From positions 1 through 14,128 of the forward strand of contig USJP01000009.1 of assembly GCA_900555105.1 (NCBI GenBank): a stretch of DNA of 14,128 bases, read 5' to 3'. Below the pieces are notes generated by a model. That model was not told the DNA's origin, made no database searches, and saw only the letters and a program-made list of their open reading frames with translations. Source of the DNA: an uncultured Coriobacteriaceae bacterium. GTDB taxonomy: Bacteria; Actinomycetota; Coriobacteriia; Coriobacteriales; UMGS124. This document shows positions 1 through 6,826 of this stretch, piece by piece. The translations under genes were made by a program, and so were the position numbers. Position 1 is the first letter of the stretch. Every line of letters begins with the position of its first letter.

Positions 1-460
1 GCTGGCACTGCCCGCCGCTCACCTGATGGGGGTAGCGATCGAGCAGCTCGCGCACAAGACCGCATCGCTCAAAGAGCTCGCCGGCCCGGGCAAGCGCCTC
101 ACCCTTCGACGCACCGGCGTTGCGCAGCCCCTCGGTAACCGACTGGCCGAGCGTACGCCGCGGGTTAAACGAAGAGGACGGGTCCTGAAACACCATCTGC
201 ACCTTGTGGGGACCACGCGCGGGTCCAGCGGCACCTTCACAAACTACAAGGTCCCCTGAGGAAGGCTTCAAGAATCCGGCCACGCATTTGGCAATCGTCG
301 ACTTGCCGCAGCCAGACTCGCCTACAAGCCCCAGCACCTCACCAGGCAACACGTCAAGCGAGACGCCGTGCACGACCTCGTGCACATCCTTGCCGTGGCC
401 ATACGACAGGCCCAGGTTGCGCAGCGACACCACAGGCCCAGCGGAACATACCTCGCACAT
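1..460 (-). CDS. Peptide/nickel-class ABC transporter ATPase (second ATPase, 3' end cut by window edge)
   Basis: This is the second nucleotide-binding subunit of the importer, powering uptake on the cytoplasmic face by ATP hydrolysis. The visible 153 residues contain a Walker A motif GESGCGKST (about residues 47-55), a Q-loop MVFQDPSSSFNPRRT (about 89-103, typical of the OppF/DppF/NikE class) and the start of the signature VSGGQ (147-151). The Walker B, D-loop and H-loop lie beyond the left edge. The ATG at 460 is preceded by TAAGGAGG at ideal spacing, inside the last codons of the preceding gene, which stops only 2 bp upstream, so translation is probably coupled. The N-terminus begins MCEVCSAG, an odd CxxC for this family. 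After SGGQ the usual R of SGGQRQ is C. The class assignment is strong. The substrate is unknown. Confidence 0.93.
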   Translation of the reverse strand, partial: MCEVCSAGPVVSLRNLGLSYGHGKDVHEVVHGVSLDVLPGEVLGLVGESGCGKSTIAKCVAGFLKPSSGDLVVCEGAAGPARGPHKVQMVFQDPSSSFNPRRTLGQSVTEGLRNAGASKGEALARAGELFERCGLVRELLDRYPHQVSGGQCQ

Positions 461-462
461 CT

Positions 463-1302
463 CTATCCCCTCCTTAGGCGCGGTGCGGCGGCAACGAGGG
501 CACACGTGTATTCATCCGCCGGATCCGTGAGCACGTGCGCAACGGGACCCTGCTCCACAACGCGCCCCTGGCGCAGCACCACAACGTCGTCGCACAGGGC
601 CTCTACGAGCCTAAAGTTGTGCGTAACAAGCAGGATGGCGCACCCCAGGCGCGCATGCACATCGCGCAGAACGTCCACCACCTGGGCTTGCGTTGTCACA
701 TCAAGCGCGCTCGTAGGCTCGTCGGAAAGCAGGAGCCTGGGTTTCAGCATGAGCGCCACCGCGATGCCCACGCGCTGCGCCATGCCGCCTGAAAGCTCAT
801 GCGGATACGCACGCGCCACCTTTGCCGGCTCGCGAATCCCCAGGCTCTCAAGCGTCTCACAAAAGAGAGCCTCGCATTCCCGCCTGCTCATGCGCACATG
901 GGAGCGCACCGCTTCCCACACCTGCACGTTTATGCGACGCACGGGGCAAAAGGTGGCGGCGCTGTCTTGAAAGACGGTCGCCATCTCCTTGCCCCGCAAC
1001 TCGCGCAAGCGCAATGCGTTCATGCTTGCCACGTCTTCGCCCTGGTAGAGCACGCGCCCTGTTTGCAGGCGCATGTCATCGTCGAGAAGACCCATGGCAG
1101 CCTTGAGCAGGGTGGTCTTGCCACTACCCGACTCACCCACAAGACCCACGATGCGCCCGGCCCCCACGGAGAAGCTCGCGCCCTCAACGACCATGCGATT
1201 GCCGCATGCGATACCCACGCCGTCGTAGGCAAGCACGGCACCCTGATACCCTGAGGCCATCTCCTCGTTCTTCGCCGTCGACGAGCCGGGCGCTCCACGC
1301 AC
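463..1302 (-). CDS. Peptide/nickel-class ABC transporter ATPase (first ATPase, DppD/NikD-like)
   Basis: This is the first of two ATPase subunits of the importer. It has 279 residues with Walker A GESGSGKTT (56-64), Q-loop Q112, signature LSGGMAQR (170-177), Walker B LLLSDEP with D194 and E195, D-loop SALD, and switch histidine H228 in LLVTHN. OppD/DppD proteins usually run to about 320-330 residues with a C-terminal oligopeptide-type extension. Here the chain stops shortly after the ATPase core, closer to NikD length. The start is GTG at 1302, chosen because GGGAGGGG lies just upstream; an in-frame ATG at 1260 has a purine run too close to serve well. It begins 15 bp after the binding-protein gene stops and ends 2 bp before the second ATPase starts, so it is within one operon. 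Function as an ATPase is certain; the imported solute is not. Confidence 0.94.
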   Translation of the reverse strand: MRGAPGSSTAKNEEMASGYQGAVLAYDGVGIACGNRMVVEGASFSVGAGRIVGLVGESGSGKTTLLKAAMGLLDDDMRLQTGRVLYQGEDVASMNALRLRELRGKEMATVFQDSAATFCPVRRINVQVWEAVRSHVRMSRRECEALFCETLESLGIREPAKVARAYPHELSGGMAQRVGIAVALMLKPRLLLSDEPTSALDVTTQAQVVDVLRDVHARLGCAILLVTHNFRLVEALCDDVVVLRQGRVVEQGPVAHVLTDPADEYTCALVAAAPRLRRG

Positions 1303-1317
1303 GATGCCGCCCCTCCC

Positions 1318-2895
1318 TTACGCCAGCGCGAGGCCGGCTGTGACCTCGTAGTAGTCGCACGGATGCGGGGCGATGCCGCTCACATTGGCACGCGAGACAA
1401 TGCCCATGGTGAGATGCGAGGCGAACACATACGCGTCATCGTCGAGAATCACCTGCTGCATCTGTGTAGCAAGCTCAGCGCGCTTGCCTGTGTCGAACTC
1501 CTCGGAGAGCTGCTCAGCCAAGGCGTCCAAGTCAGGATTGGAATATCCGCCGAAGTTCTTGGGAGCGTCCGTCACACACGTGGCGGAGAAGAAATACTCG
1601 GGGTCACCGGTGGGCGCGGTGACAAGGGCACTCGCGTACACGTCCCAGGCAGAAGTGTCGGTGCGGATGCTCGTATGGTTGGCCGTGCAGTTGACCTCCA
1701 CCTCAAAGCCGATCTCACCCAGGGAGAACTGGACGGACTCAGCGAGCAGCGGCAGCTCCTGCCTGCCGGGATAGGTGAGCCACACGATGTGCAGGCGCTG
1801 GCCGTCCTTCTCGCGCACGCCATCACCGTCGGAATCGACCCAGCCGGCCTCCTCGAGCACCCGCTTTGCCTCCTCGGGGTCGTAGGCGGGAGCACTCACC
1901 GTGTCGTTGCCAAAAGCGAAGTTGCTCGGGAAGGCACCCACCGCAGGGGCGCCGCGACCGTTGAGCAGAACCTCAACGAAACCCTCCTTGTCGATGCCCA
2001 AGGCAAGCGCATGGCGCACAGCGGGGTCGCTCATCACCGGCGAGGCATAATTGGCCTGCGCAAAGAAGGCGCGGCTCGTCTCGCAGCTCTCGATGTTGAA
2101 CGAGGGATTCTCAAACAGCGCATAGCTCGCGTATGGAAGACCGTAGGAAGCGTCGATCTGGCCGGCCTGGAGGGCCATGGTGAGCGTATCGCCGTCGGTG
2201 ATGGAGCGCACGGCAACGTTTGCCAGCGACGGGGCGCCTCCCCAATAGTCGGCGTTTGCCACAAGCGCAATCTCGGTGTCACTCACCGACGTGGCGACAA
2301 AGGGACCGGTGCCTGCGACATTGTTGTCAGCGGAAATGCCCGCCTGCATGTCGATGATGGCACCGTAGGGGTCGCACAGATAGTTGATGAGCGCAGGCTT
2401 GGGACGCTTCGTGGTGATGGTGAGCGTCATGCCGTCGGCCTCGATAGCATCGATCTCGAGGTCGAGCGGGGCCCTGTCATGCACGGCAAGCAGGTCATCG
2501 AGGCATTCCTTCACGGCCTGCGCGTCCATGGCGCGTCCGCTGGAAAAGCGCACGCCCTCGCGCAGCTTGATGATGACTGTGGTGTCATCCGTGAACTCGT
2601 AGGACTCGGCAAGCCAACTCTCAGGCTCCATCGAGTCGGAGAACTTGAAGAGCGTCTCGCCCACGCCATAGCGCACGCAACTCCAGCCAGAGTAGTTGGC
2701 GTGGGGATTGAGTCCCGCATCGTCCATCTCGGGGCCGTAGCCGGTGGTACCGTACGTAAACGTCGCGCCGTCAGCCAGGGCGCTGCGCGGCACCTGAGCG
2801 CCAAACACGGATTGCCCGATGAGCGCGGCGACACCCATACCGGCCCCCAAACCAACGAATCCCCTACGGGACAAACCCTTGCCTGTGTGCGTCAT
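1318..2895 (-). CDS. Family 5 extracellular solute-binding protein with Tat signal (peptide/nickel class)
   Basis: This 525-residue protein captures the solute outside the membrane and delivers it to the two permeases. After the signal it follows the family 5 (SBP_bac_5) pattern: a VGETLFKF-like segment, LAESYEFTDDTTVIIKLREGVRFSSG near residues 95-120, and later ALALGIDKEGFVEVLLNGRG and an AKRVLEEAGW segment. The N-terminus carries SRRGF (residues 9-13) followed by a glycine/alanine-rich hydrophobic stretch and a possible signal peptidase site ALA before D42, so Tat export is predicted. No lipobox cysteine is visible, which is unusual for a Gram-positive binding protein. The reading frame is open upstream to 3006, but ATG 2895 is chosen because the twin-arginine signal follows at once and because it overlaps the TGA of permease C as ATGA. 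The solute may be an oligopeptide, nickel or a metal chelate. Confidence 0.92.
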   Translation of the reverse strand: MTHTGKGLSRRGFVGLGAGMGVAALIGQSVFGAQVPRSALADGATFTYGTTGYGPEMDDAGLNPHANYSGWSCVRYGVGETLFKFSDSMEPESWLAESYEFTDDTTVIIKLREGVRFSSGRAMDAQAVKECLDDLLAVHDRAPLDLEIDAIEADGMTLTITTKRPKPALINYLCDPYGAIIDMQAGISADNNVAGTGPFVATSVSDTEIALVANADYWGGAPSLANVAVRSITDGDTLTMALQAGQIDASYGLPYASYALFENPSFNIESCETSRAFFAQANYASPVMSDPAVRHALALGIDKEGFVEVLLNGRGAPAVGAFPSNFAFGNDTVSAPAYDPEEAKRVLEEAGWVDSDGDGVREKDGQRLHIVWLTYPGRQELPLLAESVQFSLGEIGFEVEVNCTANHTSIRTDTSAWDVYASALVTAPTGDPEYFFSATCVTDAPKNFGGYSNPDLDALAEQLSEEFDTGKRAELATQMQQVILDDDAYVFASHLTMGIVSRANVSGIAPHPCDYYEVTAGLALA

Positions 2896-3725
2896 GATGC
2901 GCTTCCCTTCTTTTTGGGGTCGAGATAATCGCGGAGCGTGTCGCCCAGCAAGTTGAACACGAGAACCGTTATGAAGATTGCCAGGCCCGGTGCAAGCACG
3001 CACCAAGGGGCCGTCTGCAGCATGCTACGCCCATCGCCCATCATCGAGCCCCACTCCGCCATGGGCGGCTGGGCACCCAGGCCCAGGTACGACAGACCAG
3101 CAAGCTCCATCATCATCGTGCCGATGTCGAGCACCGCGCATACCACGATGGGACCGGCGATGTTGGGCAGCACATGCCGCACGATGAGCGCAAGACCCTT
3201 CGTGCCCTGCATGCGAGCAGCCTGAATGAAAGAGGCGTCGCGCACAGCAAGCGTCTGCGAACGAGCAATGCGTGCAAACTTCGGCCAGCCAATGGCACAC
3301 AGGGCGATGACCGCGTTTTGGATGCCCCCACCAAGAACACCGGCAACTGCCAGGGCAAACACAAGACCCGGAAACGCCAGGAACACGTCGGAGGTGCGCA
3401 TGAGCAGCGTGTCGAGCACGCCTGCCCGCCAGCCGGCAACCACTCCCACGGCCGTGCCGATCACCGTGACCACCGCAACGCACACAAGCGTGGAAGCAAT
3501 GGATGACTGGCCGCCCATGATGACGCGCGAAAGCATGTCGCGCCCATAGCGGTCGGTGCCCAGAAGGTACGTCTCACTCGGAGCCTGCAGGGCCTCGCGC
3601 AGGTTCTGCGCATACGGGTCGTAGGGACACAGATGTTCGGCAAAGAGGGCGGCAAGCACAAGCAGCACAGCGAGCGCGGCAAAAACCACCAGCTTGCGCA
3701 CGGTGGCGTTGGAGAGACGGCTCAT
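2892..3725 (-). CDS. Peptide/nickel-class ABC transporter permease (DppC/NikC-like)
   Basis: This 277-residue membrane protein is one half of the translocation pore. It has a first hydrophobic segment at about residues 11-30, the typical periplasmic-loop motif LLGTDRYGRDMLSRVI (54-69), several further membrane segments, an EAA-type coupling loop (QAARMQGTKGLALIVRHVLPN, about 168-188) that docks onto the ATPases, and the family-typical LSYLGLGAQPP (211-221) followed by WGSMM. The start ATG at 3725 overlaps the TGA of permease B as ATGA and has a strong AGGAGGTGAA ribosome-binding site. The stop likewise overlaps the binding-protein start. Length and motifs match full-length DppC/OppC/NikC proteins. 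Confidence 0.95.
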   Translation of the reverse strand: MSRLSNATVRKLVVFAALAVLLVLAALFAEHLCPYDPYAQNLREALQAPSETYLLGTDRYGRDMLSRVIMGGQSSIASTLVCVAVVTVIGTAVGVVAGWRAGVLDTLLMRTSDVFLAFPGLVFALAVAGVLGGGIQNAVIALCAIGWPKFARIARSQTLAVRDASFIQAARMQGTKGLALIVRHVLPNIAGPIVVCAVLDIGTMMMELAGLSYLGLGAQPPMAEWGSMMGDGRSMLQTAPWCVLAPGLAIFITVLVFNLLGDTLRDYLDPKKKGSAS

Positions 3726-4687
3726 GCCTTCACCTCCTGCTGCGCCACACGTGGGTCAAGTGCGCGATACAAGATGTCGCTCACCAGGTTGACGAGAACG
3801 TAGATGATCGCCATCCATACAACGTAGGCTTGAATCATGGGATAGTCGCGCATGGTGATGGAATCGACGGCAAGCTTGCCCACGCCGTCCCACATGAAGA
3901 TGGTCTCGACGATGGCCGTGCCGCCCAGAAGGTCGCCGATAGACAGTGCCAACAGCGTCACGATGAGGAGCATGCAGCTTTTGAGCACGCTCTTGAACAA
4001 CACGGTGCGCCCGGCCACGCCGCGCGAACGAGCGGCGGCGACATAGGGCTTTCCAAGCTCCTCGAGCACGGCGGCGCGAATCTGACGCGTATACTTCGAC
4101 ACCATCGCGATGGCCAACGTCGCCGTAGGCAGCACAAGCCCCGTGAGGTCCACGCCCGAGGCGCTCAGCGTGGGCATGGGAGAGATAACCGGCAGCCACC
4201 CCAGTACCAGAGCAAACACGTATATGAGAAGCAGCGCGACAAAAAAGTTCGGCAGCGAGTTGCCCACAAAGCACGTGACGCGCACGATGTAATCGGCCGC
4301 CTTGTTGTGATGGGTGGCGGAATACACTCCCAATGGCACGGCAATGACGAGCGTCGCGATGACGGAACTCAGCGTAAGCAGAAGGGTGGCAGGCAGGTGT
4401 TGCACGAACGTGGCGAAGACGTCCTTGCCGCTCACAAAGCTCGTGCCCATGTCGCCATGCAAGAGCCCCGCAAGCCAAGAGAGATACTGCTCGATAAACG
4501 GGCGGTCCAAACCGAGCTCAGCCTTGCGCGCGTCTATGACCTCTTGCGTCACCGCAACGCCGGTGTTTTCGAGCATGGTGGTCACGTAGTCGCCGCCAGC
4601 CAGCTGCATAAGCGCGAACGACAGAAACGTGATGCCCACAAGGATGGGAATAAGCTGTAGCAGGCGTTTTGCTATGAATTTGCCCAC
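3722..4687 (-). CDS. Peptide/nickel-class ABC transporter permease (DppB/NikB-like)
   Basis: This 321-residue protein is the other half of the membrane pore and the first gene of the operon. It begins with the usual amphipathic start and first membrane helix (KRLLQLIPILVGITFLSF), then the extracytoplasmic segment containing LGLDRPFIEQYLSWLAGLLHGDMG and its SF partner, further helices, an EAA loop near 213-236 (GKPYVAAARSRGVAGRTVLF), and the class-typical C-terminal ETIFMWDGVGKLAVDSITMRDYP. The start is GTG at 4687, with a modest GGGG run about six bases upstream; no in-frame ATG fits better. It sits about 45 bases downstream of the predicted transcription start of promoter 4738-4766. The order B-C-binding protein-ATPase-ATPase differs from the common binding-protein-first layout. 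Confidence 0.95.
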   Translation of the reverse strand: MGKFIAKRLLQLIPILVGITFLSFALMQLAGGDYVTTMLENTGVAVTQEVIDARKAELGLDRPFIEQYLSWLAGLLHGDMGTSFVSGKDVFATFVQHLPATLLLTLSSVIATLVIAVPLGVYSATHHNKAADYIVRVTCFVGNSLPNFFVALLLIYVFALVLGWLPVISPMPTLSASGVDLTGLVLPTATLAIAMVSKYTRQIRAAVLEELGKPYVAAARSRGVAGRTVLFKSVLKSCMLLIVTLLALSIGDLLGGTAIVETIFMWDGVGKLAVDSITMRDYPMIQAYVVWMAIIYVLVNLVSDILYRALDPRVAQQEVKA

Positions 4688-4737
4688 GCTCTACCCCACG
4701 TTTCCAATAGGCCATTGTAGTGTTTTTCATGGCGGGT

Positions 4738-4766
4738 AGCATAGAGTGTTACTTTTTATCGGTCAA
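4738..4766 (-). promoter_or_regulatory. Sigma-70-like promoter of the minus-strand ABC importer operon
   Basis: Read on the minus strand, TTGACC (4766-4761) is followed after exactly 17 bases by TATGCT (4743-4738), matching the -35 and -10 consensus at 5/6 and 4/6. The expected transcription start is near 4731, leaving a leader of about 45 bases before the GTG at 4687. One AGTGTTAC repeat fills part of the spacer and another abuts the -35 box, so binding there should affect RNA polymerase access. This is a pattern-based prediction. Confidence 0.65.
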
Positions 4767-4796
4767 GTGTTACTCCCGACGTACACAAAGTGTTAC
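4745..4796 (+). repeat. Three direct AGTGTTAC repeats in the divergent promoter region
   Basis: AGTGTTAC occurs exactly at 4745-4752, 4766-4773 and 4789-4796, with start-to-start spacings of 21 and 23 bp (about two helical turns). The last two copies extend to AAGTGTTAC(T/G)CCC. Weaker relatives are AGTGTTTT at 4719-4726 and AGAGTTAC at 4827-4834. The array straddles the promoter of the importer operon and lies upstream of the divergent symporter gene, which fits binding sites for one regulator. The regulator is not in the window. Confidence 0.7.
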
Positions 4797-4858
4797 GCCC
4801 CATTCTCATGGCAAACGTGAAGAAATAGAGTTACGCATAACGCTGAAAGTCAGAGTTC

Positions 4859-4864
4859 TATACT
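4859..4864 (+). promoter_or_regulatory. Possible -10 element for the symporter gene
   Basis: TATACT at 4859-4864 is a 5/6 match to a -10 box about 70 bases upstream of the symporter start. No convincing -35 box stands 16-18 bases upstream, so any activity may depend on an activator. Confidence 0.25.
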
Positions 4865-4933
4865 GGCCGCTACTCGCTGGTCAAAGGGCTAACGAGCGTA
4901 TCTGACAGGTAAACGGTGATTGTGGGGTACATT

Positions 4934-5893
4934 ATGAAAACGCTCGAAAAGATAAGCGGCTGGGCAGGAAAATATATGGCGATCATCGCCCTTCTTGTCG
5001 CCATTATCGCGCTTGTCTTTCCCGACCCCGTCAAGGGCGTCATCAAGACCAGCTACGTCAACACGCTGCTGGGCATCGTCATGTTCGGCATGGGCATGAC
5101 GCTCAAGCTCTCTGACTTCAAGGTCGTCTTCACTAAGCCCAAGGCCGTCATTACCGGCATCCTGTCGCAGTTCATCATTATGCCCCTGCTGGCATTCCTG
5201 CTCGTGAAGATCTTCAACCTCGACCCCGCGCTTGCCGTGGGCGTCATCCTCGTGGGCTCCTGCCCCGGCGGCACGAGCTCCAACGTTATGACCTACCTGG
5301 CCAAGGGCGACGTGGCTCTGTCTGTGGGCATGACGGCATGCACCACCATCCTCGCTCCTATCGTCACCCCGGCACTGGTGCTGCTGCTTGGCGGTGCGAC
5401 CATCAATGTGAGCTACGTCAGCATGCTCATGTCCATCGTGCAGGTCGTGCTCGTGCCTATCGTTCTCGGCTTTGTGATCAACCACTTCTTTGAGAAGTTC
5501 GCCCAGGCTTGCTCCAAGGTCCTGCCGCTCGTTTCCGTCATCGCCATTTGCCTCATCATCATGGCCGTCGTTGCCGCCAACGCTGCTAAGATCATGACCG
5601 TGGGCTGGCTCATCGTCGTTGTCGTCATGCTGCACAACCTCTGCGGCTACGCTCTGGGCTATGGCGTCGGCAAGGTCCTTGGCCTCAGCCGTGACCAGAT
5701 GCGCACGCTGTCCATCGAGGTCGGCATGCAAAACTCCGGCCTTGCCACCTCGCTTGCCACCGTGCACTTTGCCACCATGCCGCTGGCCGCTGTTCCTGGC
5801 ACGGTTTTCAGCGTGTGGCATAACATCTCCGGCGCCATTTACGCTAACATCCTTGCCCGCACCGCAAAGGAAGAGCCGGCTGAGGAGAAGTAG
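4934..5893 (+). CDS. BASS-family (bile acid:sodium symporter) transporter
   Basis: This 319-residue integral membrane protein belongs to the bile acid:sodium symporter family (SBF domain). Bacterial members move organic anions such as bile salts, pantoate or keto acids with sodium. About nine to ten hydrophobic segments are visible. The two conserved crossover regions are present: SCPGGTSSNVMTYLAKGD (109-126) and EVGMQNSGLA (262-271), with Q79, E262 and Q266 at positions corresponding to the sodium-site Gln/Glu residues known from bacterial ASBT homologues. ATG 4934 is preferred because the protein then starts MKTLEKI, as family members commonly do, with a GGGG run upstream. An in-frame GTG at 4916 would add six residues. 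The tail is acidic (KEEPAEEK). It is divergent from the ABC importer and is followed 6 bp later by the pseudouridine synthase. The family call is firm; the substrate cannot be told. Confidence 0.95.
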   Translation: MKTLEKISGWAGKYMAIIALLVAIIALVFPDPVKGVIKTSYVNTLLGIVMFGMGMTLKLSDFKVVFTKPKAVITGILSQFIIMPLLAFLLVKIFNLDPALAVGVILVGSCPGGTSSNVMTYLAKGDVALSVGMTACTTILAPIVTPALVLLLGGATINVSYVSMLMSIVQVVLVPIVLGFVINHFFEKFAQACSKVLPLVSVIAICLIIMAVVAANAAKIMTVGWLIVVVVMLHNLCGYALGYGVGKVLGLSRDQMRTLSIEVGMQNSGLATSLATVHFATMPLAAVPGTVFSVWHNISGAIYANILARTAKEEPAEEK

Positions 5894-5899
5894 GTTCGC

Positions 5900-6826
5900 G
5901 TGAGAGAGATTGAGTATACCGCCAAGCTCACCGATGCAGGACGCACCGTGGGGCACCTGCTTCAGGCACGGCTACACATCAGCGAGCGGTATCTCAGACA
6001 TGCAAAGTATGTTGAGGGCGCCGTTCACTTGGACGGCGCCCTTTCTCGTTGCGACGTGCCTGTGGCGCCCGGCCAGGTCATGGGCATCGTGGTGGACGAC
6101 TGGCTCGAACCCCATGAACCTAGCGTCGCCCCCGAAAAGGGCCCGCTCGACATAGCCTACGAAGACGAAGACCTGCTCGTGGTGAACAAACCCGCAGGCG
6201 CCGTGGTGCATCCATGTCCCTCGCATTGGACCCACACACTGGGCAACTACGTGGTGGGCTATCTCATGGACAAGCGCCAGGCAATCGACCTGCACGCGGT
6301 AAACCGCCTTGATATCGGCACAAGTGGCCTGGTGGTTTTCGCCAAAAACGGCCATGTGCAGGAGCGCCTCATATCGCAGATGCACACGGGCAGCTTCCAG
6401 CGTGAATACCTCGCGGTGTGCCACGGGGTGCCAGAGCCTACGCATGGCATGATCGACGCCCCTATCGGCCGCGCCACAGCGGCTCCCGTGAGCTCATTTG
6501 CGGTGATGGAGGGCGGTAAGAAAGCCGTGACGCATTACGAGGTGCTCGAGCAGCTCGGGGACGACGGCGGCACGCCAACCGCCGCGCTCGTGCGACTGGC
6601 GTTGGAGACAGGCCGCACGCACCAGATTCGCGTGCATATGGCACACCTGGGAAATCCCCTGGTAGGAGATGTGCTCTACGGAGGCTCCGCAGAACTCCTA
6701 GGCCGTCCTGCGCTTCATTCCTGGAAGCTCGACCTCGTGCAACCCGTGACGGGCACCGAAATCCACCTCACCGCCGAGCCACCACAAGACCTCGTGGGAC
6801 TGCTCGACACGCTGCGCCGCAGCTAG
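5900..6826 (+). CDS. RluA-family pseudouridine synthase (RluC/RluD-like)
   Basis: This 308-residue RNA-modifying enzyme isomerises specific uridines to pseudouridine, probably in 23S rRNA. An N-terminal S4-like RNA-binding region spans roughly residues 14-65 (GRTVGHLLQARLHISERYLR onward, VHLDG). The catalytic domain includes DLLVVNKPAGAVVHPC, the active-site motif VNRLDIGTSGLVVFAKN with catalytic D138, and GRTHQIRVHMAHLGNPLVGD. The usual HRLD reads NRLD; Asn at this place occurs in other RluA proteins, so activity is expected. The start is GTG 5900, six bases after the symporter stop, with GAGGAG at 5882-5887 as a somewhat distant ribosome-binding site. A perfect 10-bp hairpin with a T-rich tail lies in codons 39-48. 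The gene ends in a CTAG shared with the opposing NUDIX gene. Confidence 0.94.
   Translation: MREIEYTAKLTDAGRTVGHLLQARLHISERYLRHAKYVEGAVHLDGALSRCDVPVAPGQVMGIVVDDWLEPHEPSVAPEKGPLDIAYEDEDLLVVNKPAGAVVHPCPSHWTHTLGNYVVGYLMDKRQAIDLHAVNRLDIGTSGLVVFAKNGHVQERLISQMHTGSFQREYLAVCHGVPEPTHGMIDAPIGRATAAPVSSFAVMEGGKKAVTHYEVLEQLGDDGGTPTAALVRLALETGRTHQIRVHMAHLGNPLVGDVLYGGSAELLGRPALHSWKLDLVQPVTGTEIHLTAEPPQDLVGLLDTLRRS
6015..6046 (+). terminator. Terminator-like hairpin inside the pseudouridine synthase gene
   Basis: AGGGCGCCGT (6015-6024) and ACGGCGCCCT (6033-6042) form a perfect 10-bp stem with an 8-base loop, followed by TTCTCGTT after the stem's closing T. The geometry is that of an intrinsic terminator, but the bases also encode part of the S4-like region. 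It lies about 120 bases after the symporter stop and could cut transcription between the two genes. Confidence 0.45.

Noticed and set aside
1363..2928. Long plus-strand open frame (about 520 codons) opposite the binding-protein gene
   Set aside because: It is antisense to a clearly homologous gene, its translation is rich in H, G and R with no domain, and it has no ribosome-binding site. It is a by-product of GC-rich codon use.
4916..4933. GTG 4916 as the symporter start
   Set aside because: It adds six residues not typical of the family and has a weak ribosome-binding site. ATG 4934 gives the usual MKTLEKI start.
4889..5956. Minus-strand open frame of about 355 codons opposite the BASS gene
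   Set aside because: The translation is a low-complexity H/D/G/N-rich string, the mirror of hydrophobic membrane codons. The plus strand has all the conserved symporter motifs.
6301..6345. Loss of activity in the pseudouridine synthase because HRLD reads NRLD
   Set aside because: The catalytic Asp and the RLDxxTSGL context are intact, and Asn at this position is found in other RluA-family proteins, so it is not evidence of decay.
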